Of a DNA stretch of 64,000 nucleotides, positions 12,202 to 23,251 are shown piece after piece. The translations under genes and the position numbers were made by a program. Position 1 is the first letter of the stretch; every line of letters starts with the position of its first letter. The notes under the pieces are model-generated. The model saw only the letters and a list, made by a program, of their open reading frames with translations, was not told the DNA's origin and ran no database searches. The DNA is from Lithobates sylvaticus (lineage: Eukaryota; Chordata; Amphibia; Anura; Ranidae): the NCBI GenBank assembly GCA_028564925.1, contig CM053027.1, positions 237,541,713 to 237,605,712 of the forward strand, written 5' to 3'.

Positions 12202-13344
12202 CTATGAAAGGTCAATAAGGGATTAGTGATTATTTTCCACTGAACTCGTAGAGAGTAAAAAAAATATTTATCTAAACATTAATTTCTTTATGCAATATGT
12301 AGTATAAAGCTGGTAATACATCATAAGATTTCTATCAATCAGTACCAAGGGCTAAACAAGATAAATCTATTGATTCCCAATCCAGTCTAAACAGCATCAT
12401 CAATACAGGATTCTTCCTGTCGGTTATTGTATTCTGACAGCCAACAGCCATGGCTGTTTGAAAAACCAAACAATGCTGCATTTGAATGGATGCTGCCACT
12501 GCAGCTGACACTTTTCCACCCAGCTCCTCAAATTTTTAAAAAGAAGGATGTCCGACAAGAGGGTCCCAACAGGACCACCCATGGCTCAAATTTTGGCCTG
12601 TTCAAAATTCGCTGTCTGTATTTCCAGTTAAATTCATAACCAATGTTTCTAAAGCTATAGCATTTCATAAGATGAAAGTAAACTGGCAAGTTGATATCTT
12701 TTGAACTGCTTGTTCACATGTTGTACCATTTGTAGAAGATCTTGATGTGTATCAAATAACCTTATGGCACTGTTTATTTAGTATTATTAACTAACCTCCG
12801 GCTACAAAGTCACTGATTATATATTTTTTTTCCTTTTAGTTTAAGATAGAATTACCCATTTGCAATGAAAAACTTATAAAACTGTTGTTCATAGATTAAA
12901 ATGTTTTAGAACTACTAGATGTCAGCACAAAACAATCATAAAAAGTTTAAATTGAACCTACTGTATCAGTGCCATTTGAGTTACTGACCAGTGTGTGGTA
13001 ATGAAGTCCTGGCACTAAGCTGTACAAAGTAGTTTCCAAACTTCCTAGTAGGGATGAAGGTTAAAACTCCCCTTCCACTTCCCATCTATTCCTGTTGGCA
13101 AGTAAGTCCCTCCATTTTAGAGACAGACTAGTAGGAATAGTGGGAGATTGAGAGAGGGCCAGCCAGTCGAATATTCAAAAGTAGCCCTAACTTCTGAGTT
13201 TGCCTTTTACAGGAAAGGTCATTAAATGTATACTAAAAGTTTCTTTGATACATTAATGGTACTTACAGGTTTACTTTAACTACCTTGCTAAGAATTAGTA
13301 TATATGTGTTCATATATTTGCCAGCTGTCCATGGTTTTGATTGA
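12202..13344. other. Unassigned AT-rich sequence
   Basis: Low-complexity AT-rich DNA without recognisable coding or terminal repeats. It is consistent with an intron upstream of the candidate exon, which lies on the minus strand. Confidence 0.3.
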
Positions 13345-13680
13345 CTTCATAGATACAAAGAATAGATTAAATAGAAAACATGCATACAGTATACAACCCA
13401 TTATACACAGTTGATCCAAAGGAAGGCAATTGTATATACCCTGCATCAACAATGCCCCGTTTTACCAATTAATGTTACTATCCAGTTATATTTTGTGAAT
13501 TTAGGAATGCATCCAGCTCTTTTTTAAACCAGTCTACTGAGCTGGCCATAACTAGTTCTTGAGGGAGTCAATTCCACATTTTCACAGCTCTTACAGTGAA
13601 GAAGCCTTTCTGTATGTGGAGAATAAATCTCTTTTCCTCCAGACATAAAGAGTGCCCCCTTGTACATTGTAATGACCTTA
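13345..13680 (-). mobile_element. CR1 LINE 3' fragment, left piece (CR1-B)
   Basis: The text matches the 3' UTR and ORF2 end of the CR1 at 1027-4352, for example the stretch around cagttgatccaaaggaaggc at 13411 and ttccacattttcacagctct near 13570. It is on the minus strand with its 3' end to the left. It is interrupted at 13680 by a TTAA-flanked element and resumes at 16904. Confidence 0.85.
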
Positions 13681-13903
13681 AAGCGGCGTTCCACCCAAAA
13701 ATGGAACTTCCGCTTTAAGTGATGGTGACCCCCTGACATGCCACATTTGGCATGCCATTTTTTTGGCGGGGGGGAGTGGATGCCCAGTTTTTATGGGCAC
13801 CCAGCTCCCACTTCCTCCCTGGAAGACTGAAGGAAGTTCACCTCTCCCCCTCCCTCCCTGCAATCTTCTGGGACACGTCACAGGTCCCAGAAGATTGCCT
13901 GAC
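13681..13903 (+). mobile_element. TTAA-type MITE, left piece
   Basis: It begins AGCGGCGTTCCACCC directly after TTAA at the CR1-B break. The right counterpart, GGGTGGAACTCCGCT followed by TTAA, lies at 16889-16907. TTAA target duplication is the piggyBac signature, so a piggyBac-type non-autonomous element is likely but unproven. A sister copy with the same inner text (cttctgggacacgtcacagg) is at about 60140-60180, and a third lies at 42560-42930. This copy holds a Gypsy element and a hAT-like fragment. Confidence 0.65.
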
Positions 13904-14146
13904 CAGGGGCGGACTGACAACTCATGGGGCCCCCAGGCAATCAGAGATTATGGGGCCACACAGTATACACACACACAGTATACAATGACACACTATACAC
14001 ATTCATGTATACACAGACATGTTTCTATTGGTTGAGAAGGTACTGGAGAGGTGGGGCAGCTATAATCTCAGGATTTTTAGACCAAAAGGATGTCGGTAAG
14101 GGACTTTTCAGAAACAGATGTAAAAAAAACCCAGATTTTTACATAC
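13904..14146 (+). repeat. hAT-like MITE fragment
   Basis: It starts CAGGGGCGGACTGAC, a terminus I associate with hAT-type MITEs in vertebrates. A tract of acacacagtatac repeats follows at 13960-14010. The matching right end is not seen before the LTR begins at 14147. Confidence 0.4.
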
Positions 14147-14816
14147 TGTCCCTGTATTACGTACCTGGACGTAGAGCCTGACTTGTAGGAGGAGACCTCT
14201 CATACAGCGCTGGTTCACGTGCCACTGGAGATGGGGACAGTGGTGACGTGAGCACAGTGGGGTAGGAGTGCCTGGTTTGTAGAGGAAGGTGTTGGAACCA
14301 ACAGGAAGGTCCTCCAGTAATGTCCGTATGCGGATGGCAGGATGTAGGACTGCAGCTGTAGGTGGTTGAAGCAGGATACAACAGAACCAGGCAACAGGTG
14401 GATCAAACAAGTGGGAATCAGCAGAGGCAAGGTCGGACAGTCCAGTTGGCAACAGCAGATCAATCAGATGATAGGAGCAGGCAATAGCAGAGTCGGTAGG
14501 CAGGCTGGAGTCGGTAACCAAAGACAGATGTAACAAGGTCAGGCAGGCCGGGTCGGGTAGGAGAAGGTAGAGTAGCCCAAACAGAGCCGGGTCGGTAACG
14601 GGAGATCACAGGTTCAGGTTTCGGATCAGGTTTTCGGGTGGCTGACAAGCAGGAAGCTTAAAGACAACACAGCACTGGCTGAGTGTCACTGCTGGGCTTT
14701 TAAAGCCCGTTTTGGCGCCAATTGCGTTCCCGCGCATGCGCACATGCGCGCGCCGCCGCCCGCCGCGCACCTATGTGCGCACGGAAGGACCGGAAATGCC
14801 TGGAAAGTCCTTGACA
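14147..14816 (-). repeat. 3' LTR of the Gypsy fossil
   Basis: A 670-bp LTR bounded TGTC...GACA on the element strand (TGTCAAGGACTTTCC at 14816 downward). A G-rich polypurine tract lies just upstream, and a TATA-like tttaaaag is near 14699. There is no partner LTR in the window for an age estimate. Confidence 0.75.
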
Positions 14817-16852
14817 TTGCCCCCCCACAAGGGGCAGCCTCCGGATGCCCAGGCGGCTTGCCTTCTCAGGGTGGGCAATCAGGTAAGTACGAACTAGCCG
14901 TTTTGCATGTAAATTACTGTCTGGTTCCCAGGAATTACTTTCTGGACCGTACCCTTTCCATTTGACCAAAAATTGTACTTGCCCATGTCTTCTTCTACAA
15001 TTGAGAATAGCTTCCACCTCATATTCCTGGTTACCATCCACCAAAACAGGTTCAGGCGGGTCAGTTCCTCTGTCAGGGAAGGGATTAGGCACAGCAGGTT
15101 TTAACAAAGATACGTGAAATACCGGGTGAACTTTAAGAGAATCAGGTAAAGACAGTTCATAGGCCACTTCATTAATTTTCTTCTTAACAGGAAAAGGTCC
15201 CATAAATTTAGGTGCAAGTTTTTTAGAAGGGCACATCAATTTGATATTGGATGTAGACAGCCATACCTGATCTCCAGGTTGCAGAACCAGCTCCCCCCTT
15301 CTCTTTTGGTCGAAGTTCCTCTTGCTATCTGCCTGGGCCTTGGACATAGCTTCTTGTAGGACCTGATTGTTGCGTTTGAGGAATTCCACTGTCTTCTGGA
15401 CTGCCGGAACTGGGGATTCTGAAACAAAATCTGGTAAAAAAGTCAAGTGAAAACCATAATTGGAAAAGAAGGGGGATTGGTTAGTGGTTGAGTGACTGGC
15501 ATTATTGTATGCGAATTCCGCTAGAGGCAGCAGGGAAACCCAATTGTCCTGAGAAAAGGAAGTAAAACATCGGATATATTGCTCGAGGGTTTGGTTGGTT
15601 CTCTCTGTCTGCCCATTAGTCTGTGGGTGATAGGCTGAGGAGAGAGAAAGCTCAATCTTCAAGATTTTACAAAGTGCCTTCCAGAAGCGTGAGGTGAATT
15701 GTACCCCTCTGTCGGAGACTATATTTGTAGGTACTCCGTGTAGTCTGACGATCTCCTTAATGAATACACGGGCTGTCTCTGTAGCGGATGGGGTTCCCTT
15801 CAGGGGCACAAAATGGGCCATCTTAGATAGGCAATCTACCACCACAAAAATGGCTGTGCACCCCTCAGAGCGGGGTAGTTCGACTATAAAGTCCATAGAA
15901 ATCATTTTCCAAGGTCTGTCTGGTATAGGTAAAGGTTTAAGCAGTCCCCAGGCTCGGTTCCTTGAAGTCTTGTTCCGTGAGCAGATGGAGCAGGAATTGA
16001 CGTATTTTTCACAAAACTCCCTTAAATTGGGCCACCAGAATGTACGCTGTACAAGTTCACGAGTCTTCCGTACCCCGAAATGTCCTGCTAAGGGATGATC
16101 ATGAAACAATGTTAGTACCTTAACTCGAATATCTTCAGGGACAAAGATTTGACTTCCCTTCCATAGCAAGCCATCTCGAGATGTCAAGGTGGTTCCTGGA
16201 GGTCTTGGAGAGTGGGAAGAGGCTTCCTTGATTAAAGTTAAGAGATCTGTGTGTAAGAGCAAAAAACTGTTTGTGGGTAGAATCGTGTCAGGAGCAGGTG
16301 AGTTCTTAGGGTTATCATGCATGCGTGACAATGCGTCTGGTTTGACGTTCTTTGATCCTGGCCGATAAGTGATGTGGAAACAGAAGCGAGTGAAAAACAA
16401 GGCCCAACGAGCTTGTCGGGGTCTCAAACGTTTGGCAGATCTTAGATATTCTAAATTTTTATGGTCGGTATATATTAATACCGGGTGAGCCGCACCCTCT
16501 AATAGATACCTCCACTCCTCCAAGGCGGTCTTGATGGCAAGAAGCTCCCGATCCCCTACATCGTAATTTCTTTCAGCTGGCGATAACTTTCGGGAGAAGA
16601 ATCCCACAGGGTGTATTAAATCCTCCTTACCCTGTCTTTGCGAAATGACCGCTCCCACCGCCACTTCGGATGCGTCAACTTCTAACAAAAAAGGTAAAGA
16701 TGGGTTAGGGTGACTGAGAATTGGAGCTGATGTAAAAAGTCTTTTAAGTCTCTCAAATGCCTCTTGAGCCTCCGTACTCCAATGAAACCTGACATGTTGT
16801 TGTGTCAACCGTGTAATAGGGGCTATGATGGCAGAGAATCCCTTGATAAAGC
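14147..16852 (-). mobile_element. Ty3/Gypsy chromovirus fossil (broken)
   Basis: A minus-strand LTR retrotransposon remnant. Parts seen, in element order, are: the end of reverse transcriptase, RNase H (a block with DASEVAVGAVIS and YTDHKNLEYLRSAKRL), integrase (zinc-binding part GHFGVRKTRELV, then core DFIVELPRSEG and VSDRGVQF), a chromodomain (VKWKGYGPESNSWEP), a polypurine tract near 14818-14828, and one LTR. Gag, protease, most of RT and the second LTR were not found. The chromodomain places it in the chromovirus branch. It sits inside a TTAA-type element that is itself inside CR1-B. The long readable stretch suggests moderate age. Confidence 0.93.
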
Positions 16853-16903
16853 TACACTTTTTGTAGCTGCTGACTTTTATATGGGTGGAACTCCGCTTTA
16901 ATG
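16853..16903 (+). mobile_element. TTAA-type MITE, right end
   Basis: The terminal sequence atatgggtggaactccgctt abuts TTAA and then the resumed CR1-B text (tgtgaataac). With the left end at 13681 it brackets the Gypsy fossil. Confidence 0.6.
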
Positions 16904-17300
16904 TGAATAACTTTACATTAATATATGGACCACCTATGTATTTATACATGTAGATCATATCCCTGCTTAATCGCCTCTTTTCTACAAAGAATGATTTCAG
17001 CTCTAATGCTAATGCTAGTGCTAATCTTTCCTCAGTTGAGCCCCTCCCTGTCTTTTATCAGTTTGATTGCCCTTTCCTGCACATTCTCCAGTTTTCTAAT
17101 GTATTTTGTGAACTGGTGCTCAAAACTGAACTGCATTTTCCAGATGAGGTTTTACTAATGGCTTTGTACAAGGGCAAAATTGTGTCTGTCTGTTTGTGTG
17201 TGTGTGTCTCTCTCTCTCTCTCTCTCTTGTTGCTGCATCAGATTGTGCCTAATGTCTTTTTCAACAGGCAATGTGATATGAATTTGAGCAATAATAATTT
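16904..17300 (-). mobile_element. CR1-B, right piece
   Basis: It resumes the CR1 ORF2 end (compare atatggaccacctatgtatt at 16922 with atatggaccccttatatatt at 1519) and fades out near 17300. A TG/TC microsatellite at about 17186-17228 lies within it. The copy is heavily diverged. Confidence 0.8.
17186..17228. repeat. (TG)n/(TC)n microsatellite
   Basis: An alternating gtgtgtgtgt run passes into tctctctctc with few interruptions. Confidence 0.9.
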
Positions 17301-17461
17301 GTCTTTGTTGACTGAGTTTGCTTAAAGGCTTTGCTAAAAGAAGTTGGGGTGGGGGCGCTGAATTGTAGAAATAGTATGTCCATCGACCCTAGCATTACCA
17401 TCTTTTTGCCCATTGATGGAAATACTTGTTGTGATGTGGTTAAACCAATGCGATTTAGTTA

Positions 17462-18559
17462 CAGTGCCTTGAAAAAGTATTTATACTCCTTGAAATTTTT
17501 CACATTTTGTCATGTACAACCAAAAATATAAATGTAATTTATTGGGATTTGATGTGATAGACCAACACAAAGGGCCACATAATTGTGAAGTGGAAGGAAA
17601 ATTATATATTTTTTTCTATTTTTTTTACAAATAAACATCTGAAAAGTGTGCCGTGCATTTGTATTCAGCCCCATTTACTCTGATACCCCTAACTAAAACC
17701 TAGTGGAACCAATTGCCTTCAGAAGTCACCTAATTAGTAAATAGAGTCCACCTGTTTGTAATTTGATCTCTGTATAAATACAGCTGTTCTGTAAAGCCCT
17801 CAGAGGTTTGTTAGAGAACCTTAGTTAACAAACAGCATCATGAATGCCAAGGAACACACCAGACAGGTCAGGGATAAAGTTGTGGAGAAGTTTAAAGCAG
17901 GGTTAGGTTATAAAAAAATATCCCAAGCTTTGAAAATCTGAAAGAGCACAGTTCAATCCATCATCCGAAAATAGAAAGAGTATGGCACAACTGCAAACCT
18001 ACCAAGACAAACCAGTGATGGCAAACCTTGGCACCCCAGATGTTTTGTAACTACATTTCCCATGATGCTCAACTACACTGCAGAGTGCATGAGCATCATG
18101 GGAACTGTAGTTCCAAAACATAGGGGGTGCCAAGGTTCGCCATCACTGACCTAAACTGACAGGCCGGGCAAGGAGAGCATTATTTAGAGAGGCAGCCAAG
18201 AGGCCCATGGTAACTCTGGAGGAGCTGCAGAGATCCGCAGCTCAGGTAGAAGTATCTGTCCACAGGACTATTGGTCACACACTCCACAAATCTGGCCTTT
18301 ATGGAAGAGTGGCAAGAAGAAAGCCATTGTTGAAAGAAAGCCTGCAGGGCTGAATATAAATGCACGCCACACTTTTCACATATTTATTCTTAAAAAATTC
18401 TTAAAATTATTTAGCATTTTCCTTCCACTTCCCAATTATGTGCCACTTTGTGTTGGTCTATCACATAAAATCTCAATAAAATAAATTTACATTTTTGGTT
18501 GTAACTTAATAAAATGTGGAACATTTCAAGGGGTATGAATACTTTTTCAATGATCATGG
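17462..18559 (+). mobile_element. Internally deleted Tc1-like element (Tc1-B)
   Basis: TA then CAGTGCCTTGAAAAAGTAT marks the left end, and a diverged mirror (gaatactttttcaa near 18537) the right. Inner terminal-repeat sequences near 17560-17600 and 18420-18470 mirror each other. A start near 17839 encodes MNAKEHTRQVRDKVVEKF, a Tc1 N-terminus, but in-frame stops follow and the DDE core is missing. It is a non-autonomous derivative carrying a nested hAT-like MITE at 18013. Confidence 0.85.
18013..18148. mobile_element. Short hAT-like MITE inside Tc1-B
   Basis: A 136-bp element with inverted ends CAGTGATGGCAAACCTTGGC and its complement ending ccatcactg, plus an inner hairpin around catgatgctc and gagcatcatg. 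The flanks agacaaac and acctaaac match at 5 of 8 positions, compatible with a decayed 8-bp hAT duplication. Confidence 0.75.
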
Positions 18560-18857
18560 TAGAAAAGAGCCATTTTTTAATCAATGTTATGGTAACAAAA
18601 ATGTCTTCTACGGGTAGCCTGTAGTTTGTCATAATGCAATTTTTTGTGCTTTATCCCTTTTTTTTAAGACATTAAACTTGTATTTTTGTAATACAGCACT
18701 ATAAAAGTGGACACAAATTAAAAAACTTATATGAGAATAATAAAAAAATATAGGAAATATATGGGGAAAAAGGTAAGGAGGTAAAAAAAATTTTTATTTT
18801 TTATTAAAATTGCAGATTTGCTGGAACTGGCCTAATGGACAGATTCAATCACAATAC
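18560..18857. other. AT-rich unassigned stretch
   Basis: Nothing recognised between Tc1-B and the next TTAA-type MITE. Confidence 0.35.
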
Positions 18858-19090
18858 TTAAAGTGGATGTAAACCCAATTTTTTTGATGTCATAATGTAG
18901 ATAATAAGATTTCCTTTCATCTGAGCCCAGTCTTGCCACACAAATTTACTTGAGGCCTGAGCAATCCTCTTTTATTGTTCAGTTAGAGAAATCTTGACAA
19001 AGTCTTGAAAACTTTGTCAAAAACGCCCCCTTGCTGTGAGTGACAGGTGATTTACATATCATGCACTAGCCTGAGACAGGCACATCCTGT
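18858..19090 (+). repeat. TTAA-type MITE end, copy a
   Basis: It starts TTAAAGTGGATGTAAACCC and shares about 220 bp with 44825-45046, including gagcccagtcttgccaca and ttgctgtgagtgacaggtg. The second copy runs into the gap at 45047. Confidence 0.7.
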
Positions 19091-19535
19091 TTTGATTTCA
19101 ATGGGACACCGCGGTAATACCGCGGCAATACCGCCGCAAAGTGCCGATACGGCGTCGCTTTGCGGGGGATTTTAACCCTTTTTCGGCCCGCGCTAAAACG
19201 ACGGTAAAGCAGCGCTAAATATAGCGCTGCTTTACCGTCGCCGCGGCTCCCGCCCCAGTGTGAAAGGGGCCTAAAAGAGCTATAAGAAGATAGCGGAGGC
19301 CCGGCAAGAAGAACCGAAGAGCGGGACAAGACCCTGACACATGTGTGGTTTGAACATCGTTTTCATATGCGTTCGCTTCTGCACGCGAGTTCGGCGGGAC
19401 GGGGCGCGTTAAAATATATATTTTTTTTTCTTATTTATTTAACTTTTTATTTTTTATTTTTACACTGTTCTTTGAAAAAGAAAAATGGTGTGACTTTTTT
19501 TTCTTATTACAATCCTTGTAATAGAAAAAAAGCAT
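19091..19535. repeat. GC-rich MITE piece and purine tract
   Basis: 19095-19273 is a GC-rich hairpin-forming stretch ending ccagtgtgaaaggggcct, an end also seen at 20510 and 63225. 19273-19330 (gcaagaagaaccgaagagcg and neighbours) matches the purine tract of module 3 near 40690. Confidence 0.55.
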
Positions 19536-19983
19536 GACAGGACCTCTTAAATATGAGACCTGGGGTCAAAAAGCCCTCAGTTCTCATATTTACATTAAAA
19601 TGCAATAAAAAATAAATAACATTTTTGTCGTTTGAAAAAAATAAATAAAAAATGTCCCTTTAAGAGCTATGGGCGGTGATGGTTTGACGTTGCTTCCGCC
19701 CTGCAATGGTATGGAGACAGGTGGAGGCCATCTTCCCCTCACTCGTCTCCATACCTAACACTGAGAAGGATCCAATCACCTCCGCCGCTGCGGTAAGCGG
19801 CAGAGGGCACCCGCTGATGATAAAAGTGATCTTGCAGCGAATCCGCCGCAGAGACCACCTTTATCGGAAACTGGACTGCTCACTGAAGAGATGGGGTTAT
19901 GGTAGCTAGCTGCTGCCATAACAACGATATGCCTCTTCAAAGTGCCAACGTATATCGGCGTGAGCCGGTCCGGAAGTGGTTAA
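19536..19983. repeat. Frog TTAA-ended repeat fragment
   Basis: Text such as agccggtccggaagtggtta at its right end resembles the end of the repeat at 38350-38386. No coding content. Confidence 0.5.
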
Positions 19984-21011
19984 AGTGGTTGTAAACCCTT
20001 ACATATGCCCAGTGAAGTGACTAACCTCAGGCGATACACAGAAATAAAAGAAATCCTCCTATATAAGTTGTTCAAAATCTAGAATATACATAGCTTGTCT
20101 AAGGTGTTAGAAGAAAAAGGGGGCAGAGAGCTGAAATTACACACTGCATGGCTCAGTGAAGAGTGCTCTGACAGCTGATTGGAGGGGAGAGGCACAACCC
20201 CCCTTCACAAAGCACACAGGAACAAAGCTGATCCTGTCAATAAGCTGGAGATCCAAACCCCGTCACCTTTTTTCTCTTGGGGTCAGGAAAACCTGTCAGA
20301 AGTGATTTATGTTAATAGCAGATGAACAAAGGAGCAGACAGAAATAACACTTAGTGCTCTTGAGACAAGTTCACACTATAGAAGGGTATTCCTGTTCATG
20401 TTTCATGTCTGAGGTTTACAATGGCTGTAAAGGCTCAAGGTTTTTTTACCTTCATGCATTCTGTGCAAAAAAACCTGTGTGCAGCATTTTTAGCGCTGTA
20501 CCGCCCCAGTGTGAAAGGGGCCTTACTAGCGTTGGCCCGGTCTTGTTTCGCCGTCGCCTTCTGCTTCTGCTTCTTGTTCTTCTTTCTAGCAGAAGATATC
20601 GGACGAGTCCGGCGAGAAGACCCCCCAATACTTACCTGAGCCCCATCTCGTTTTAGCAATGTGCACAAGAGCAGTGACTCTCCTGGGTCTCTTCCTCCTT
20701 AATGGCTGAGACCGCAGCGGGAGCAAATGGCTGACGCTACTGTCAATCACAGACATCGAGCAAATGAGGATAGCCCATGGGTGGGGTCGAGCCGCAATTG
20801 GTGTGTGAATGGACACACAGAGCTCGGAGCGAGCCTGCTTGGGATCCCCTTAGCAAGTTGCTTGCTATAGGAGCAGTTGACAGGAGGGAGGGGCCAGGAG
20901 TGCCAGCAGGGAACCTGAGAAGAGGAGGATTGGGTCTGCTCTGTTTAAAACCACTGCACAGAGCAGGTGAGTATAACATGTTAGTTAGTTTTTCTTTTTA
21001 TAAATCTGCCT
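19980..21011. repeat. Composite of TTAA-type MITE pieces
   Basis: It opens TTAAAGTGGTTGTAAACCC. The same terminus, inverted, ends the MITE at 42407. Inner parts at 20640-20980 resemble 42100-42350 in reverse orientation (for example ctctgtgcaatgg against the region near 20945). A short piece at 20540-20640 (gcttctgcttcttgttcttc) matches module 3 near 40410, so pieces of the palindromic family are mixed in. Confidence 0.5.
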
Positions 21012-21920
21012 TTAACCGCTTCCTGACCACCCACCGCAGATATACTGTGGCAAGGCGGCCGATCTGTGCCAGATCATGTATTATGATCTGACACTTCCGG
21101 GTCTCGGTACCGCAGACTTTACGTCTGCCAGCACCCGCCGATTGTACAGTATACCCTCAGAACGGCAATCTGCCTATGTAAACAAGGCAGATTGGCGTTC
21201 TGTCAGTAGGGAAGGTATTGATCCTGTGTTCCTGTAAACAGGAACATAGATCAATGCCTTCCCATAGTATAAGCACCTCCCCCACAGTGAGAGAGCACAA
21301 GCTAGGTACACAGTTAACCCTTAGATTGCCCCTAAAGTTAACCCCTTCCCAGCCAGTGTCGGTACAGTGACAGTGCATATTTTTTAGCACTGATCACTGT
21401 ATTAGTGTCACTGGTCCCCAAAAAGTGTCAGTTAGTGTCCGATTTGTCTGCTGCAGTATCGCAGTTCCACTGTAAGTCGCTGATCGCCACCATTAGTAGT
21501 AAAAAATAAATAAATGAAAAAATAAATAAATAGATAAAAAAATCCCATAGTTTGTAGACGCTATAACGCAAACCAATCAATATATGCTTATTGTGATTTA
21601 TTTTTTACCAAAAATATGTAGCAGAATACATATTGGCCTAAGTTGATAAAAAAAATTTTTATTGGATATGTTTTATAGCAGAAAGTAAAAAAAAAATTTT
21701 TTTTTATAAATATTCTGCTTTTTTTTTGTTTATAGCACAAAAAATAAAAACCGCAGAGGTGATCAAATACCACCAAAAGAAAGCTCTATTTGTGGAAAAA
21801 GGACTTACATTTTATTTGGGTACAGTGTCTCACAACTGCCCAATTGTCAGTTAAAATAACGCAGTGCCGTATCGCGAAAACGGCCTGGTCAGAAAGGGGG
21901 GTAAATCTTCCGGTGGTTAA
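21012..21920. mobile_element. TTAA-flanked frog MITE, about 0.9 kb
   Basis: It is bounded by TTAACCGCTTCCTGACC at the left and cggtggTTAA at the right. The inner text ccgcagaggtgatcaaatac at 21752 and the surrounding sequence correspond to a repeat I recall as very abundant in ranid frogs. It has no open frame of interest. TTAA flanks suggest piggyBac-type mobilisation. Confidence 0.65.
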
Positions 21921-22756
21921 TATCACTTTAAATGCAGAAAACTCAGGTTGCTCGTCCTGCCTTATAGGGCTTTTGATGTGGAAATCTTAGGACTGGATGG
22001 GCAGACATAAAAATCCTTTTGTAAGTAAAACAGCTTCCTGATATAAATCTCACCTGTGTACTTATCTACTTGCCTGGAATTTAGCTTTATATAATTTTTT
22101 ATCAGATAGAAACAGTTTGTTGCTCCTGTTGTGTTTTTTTTTTTGGCCAAGGGGACTGAGCCAAAACCTTGTTGCATAGAACAGCATCATGTCATTTAGC
22201 TGAGCAGATTATTTCTGGAAACTGTGACAGTTGGAGACATCTACAAAGTACAATGGTGGACTGAACTGTGATGAAAACAATACTGGCAACAGTGTGCCTG
22301 TTCCAGAATGGAAAAGGTTGGGGATATAACAAACGATGCCAAAGAAGTGCCTTAGTAGACAGTAAATGCAGGAGAGGAGTGCAGAAGGTATGACAGTGGG
22401 CAGTTTGTACAGGATAGTACTATACAGGGTATGACAGCAAGCAGTGTATGCAGGCAAGGAGTGCAGAGAATATAAGTGGGCAGTTTTTGTACTGTATGCA
22501 ATATATAACAGCGGGCAGTGTGTGTAGTAGAAGAGTGCAGGGGTAGTCACAGTGGGCAGTATGTGCCATGAAAGGAGTATGAAAGGGTATGATATCAGAC
22601 AGTATGTGAAAGAAAAAAGTGTGGAAGGCATGACCGGGACCAGTAGGTGCTTGAGAAGGGTGCAGAGGGTATGATAGGGGGAGTATGTATAGTAGGAGTG
22701 TAGAGGGTATGACAGAAGACAGTATAATCTCAACGTGCAGAAAGGTTTCTTCTCCG
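21921..22756. repeat. Unassigned left part, then a degenerate ~42-bp minisatellite
   Basis: 21921 to about 22350 has no recognised feature. From about 22380 to 22735 a unit of roughly 40-43 bp recurs about nine times. Each unit contains a variant of gtatgacagtgggcagt followed by a purine-rich ggagtgcagag. The units are diverged, which points to an old array. Confidence 0.65.
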
Positions 22757-23145
22757 TAAAGGCCCATACACATGATGATGAGAATATCGGCCGGAAAAAA
22801 ACACATTCAGAGCGATCATCCGATAATCTATTCATTAGTACACAGCTTTCGAGAGCCGATCATGACAGTTCATGTGAAAATATCTAAAAGGGACAAGCAT
22901 GAAGATTTTTCTTGTACGATAACCGAACAAACAATTTTCATGTAATTAGTATAGTATTTGTATGAAAAAAATCATGTGACCAAGACCATGCTCGGAAATG
23001 AACGAATACTTCACAATACAATATATTACATCACTTCCGAAGTATTCTGTCTTGAATTTTCGTAACTTCAGTAACCTATTGTTTTTTGAAACTAGCATGA
23101 AAAAAAAAAAACGGACGATATTCTCATTGCGTATACTAGGCTTAA
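22757..23145. mobile_element. MITE with TAAGGCCC-type ends
   Basis: A 390-bp element starting taaaggcccatacacatgat and ending gcgtatactaggctta, an inverted pair with some decay. The ends resemble those of the MITEs at 46984 and 57786 (GCCCCATACACACG), so this may be a relative. Confidence 0.55.
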
Positions 23146-23251
23146 GATTTATGAAAATGTGGAGTTGCCAGCTCAGTAGATTGTTTTATAAAAGAGCTGG
23201 ATGCATTTCTAAATGCACAAAATATAACCCGATTTTAACTTTATAGCTAAT

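Noticed and set aside
14700-16958. A 752-codon open frame on the minus strand as a possible host gene
   Set aside because: Its content is the RNase H, integrase and chromodomain of a Gypsy element. The first residues come from adjoining CR1 and MITE sequence and are a chance extension.
22209-22835. A 208-codon open frame on the minus strand
   Set aside because: Produced by the degenerate 42-bp minisatellite read in one frame; no domain.
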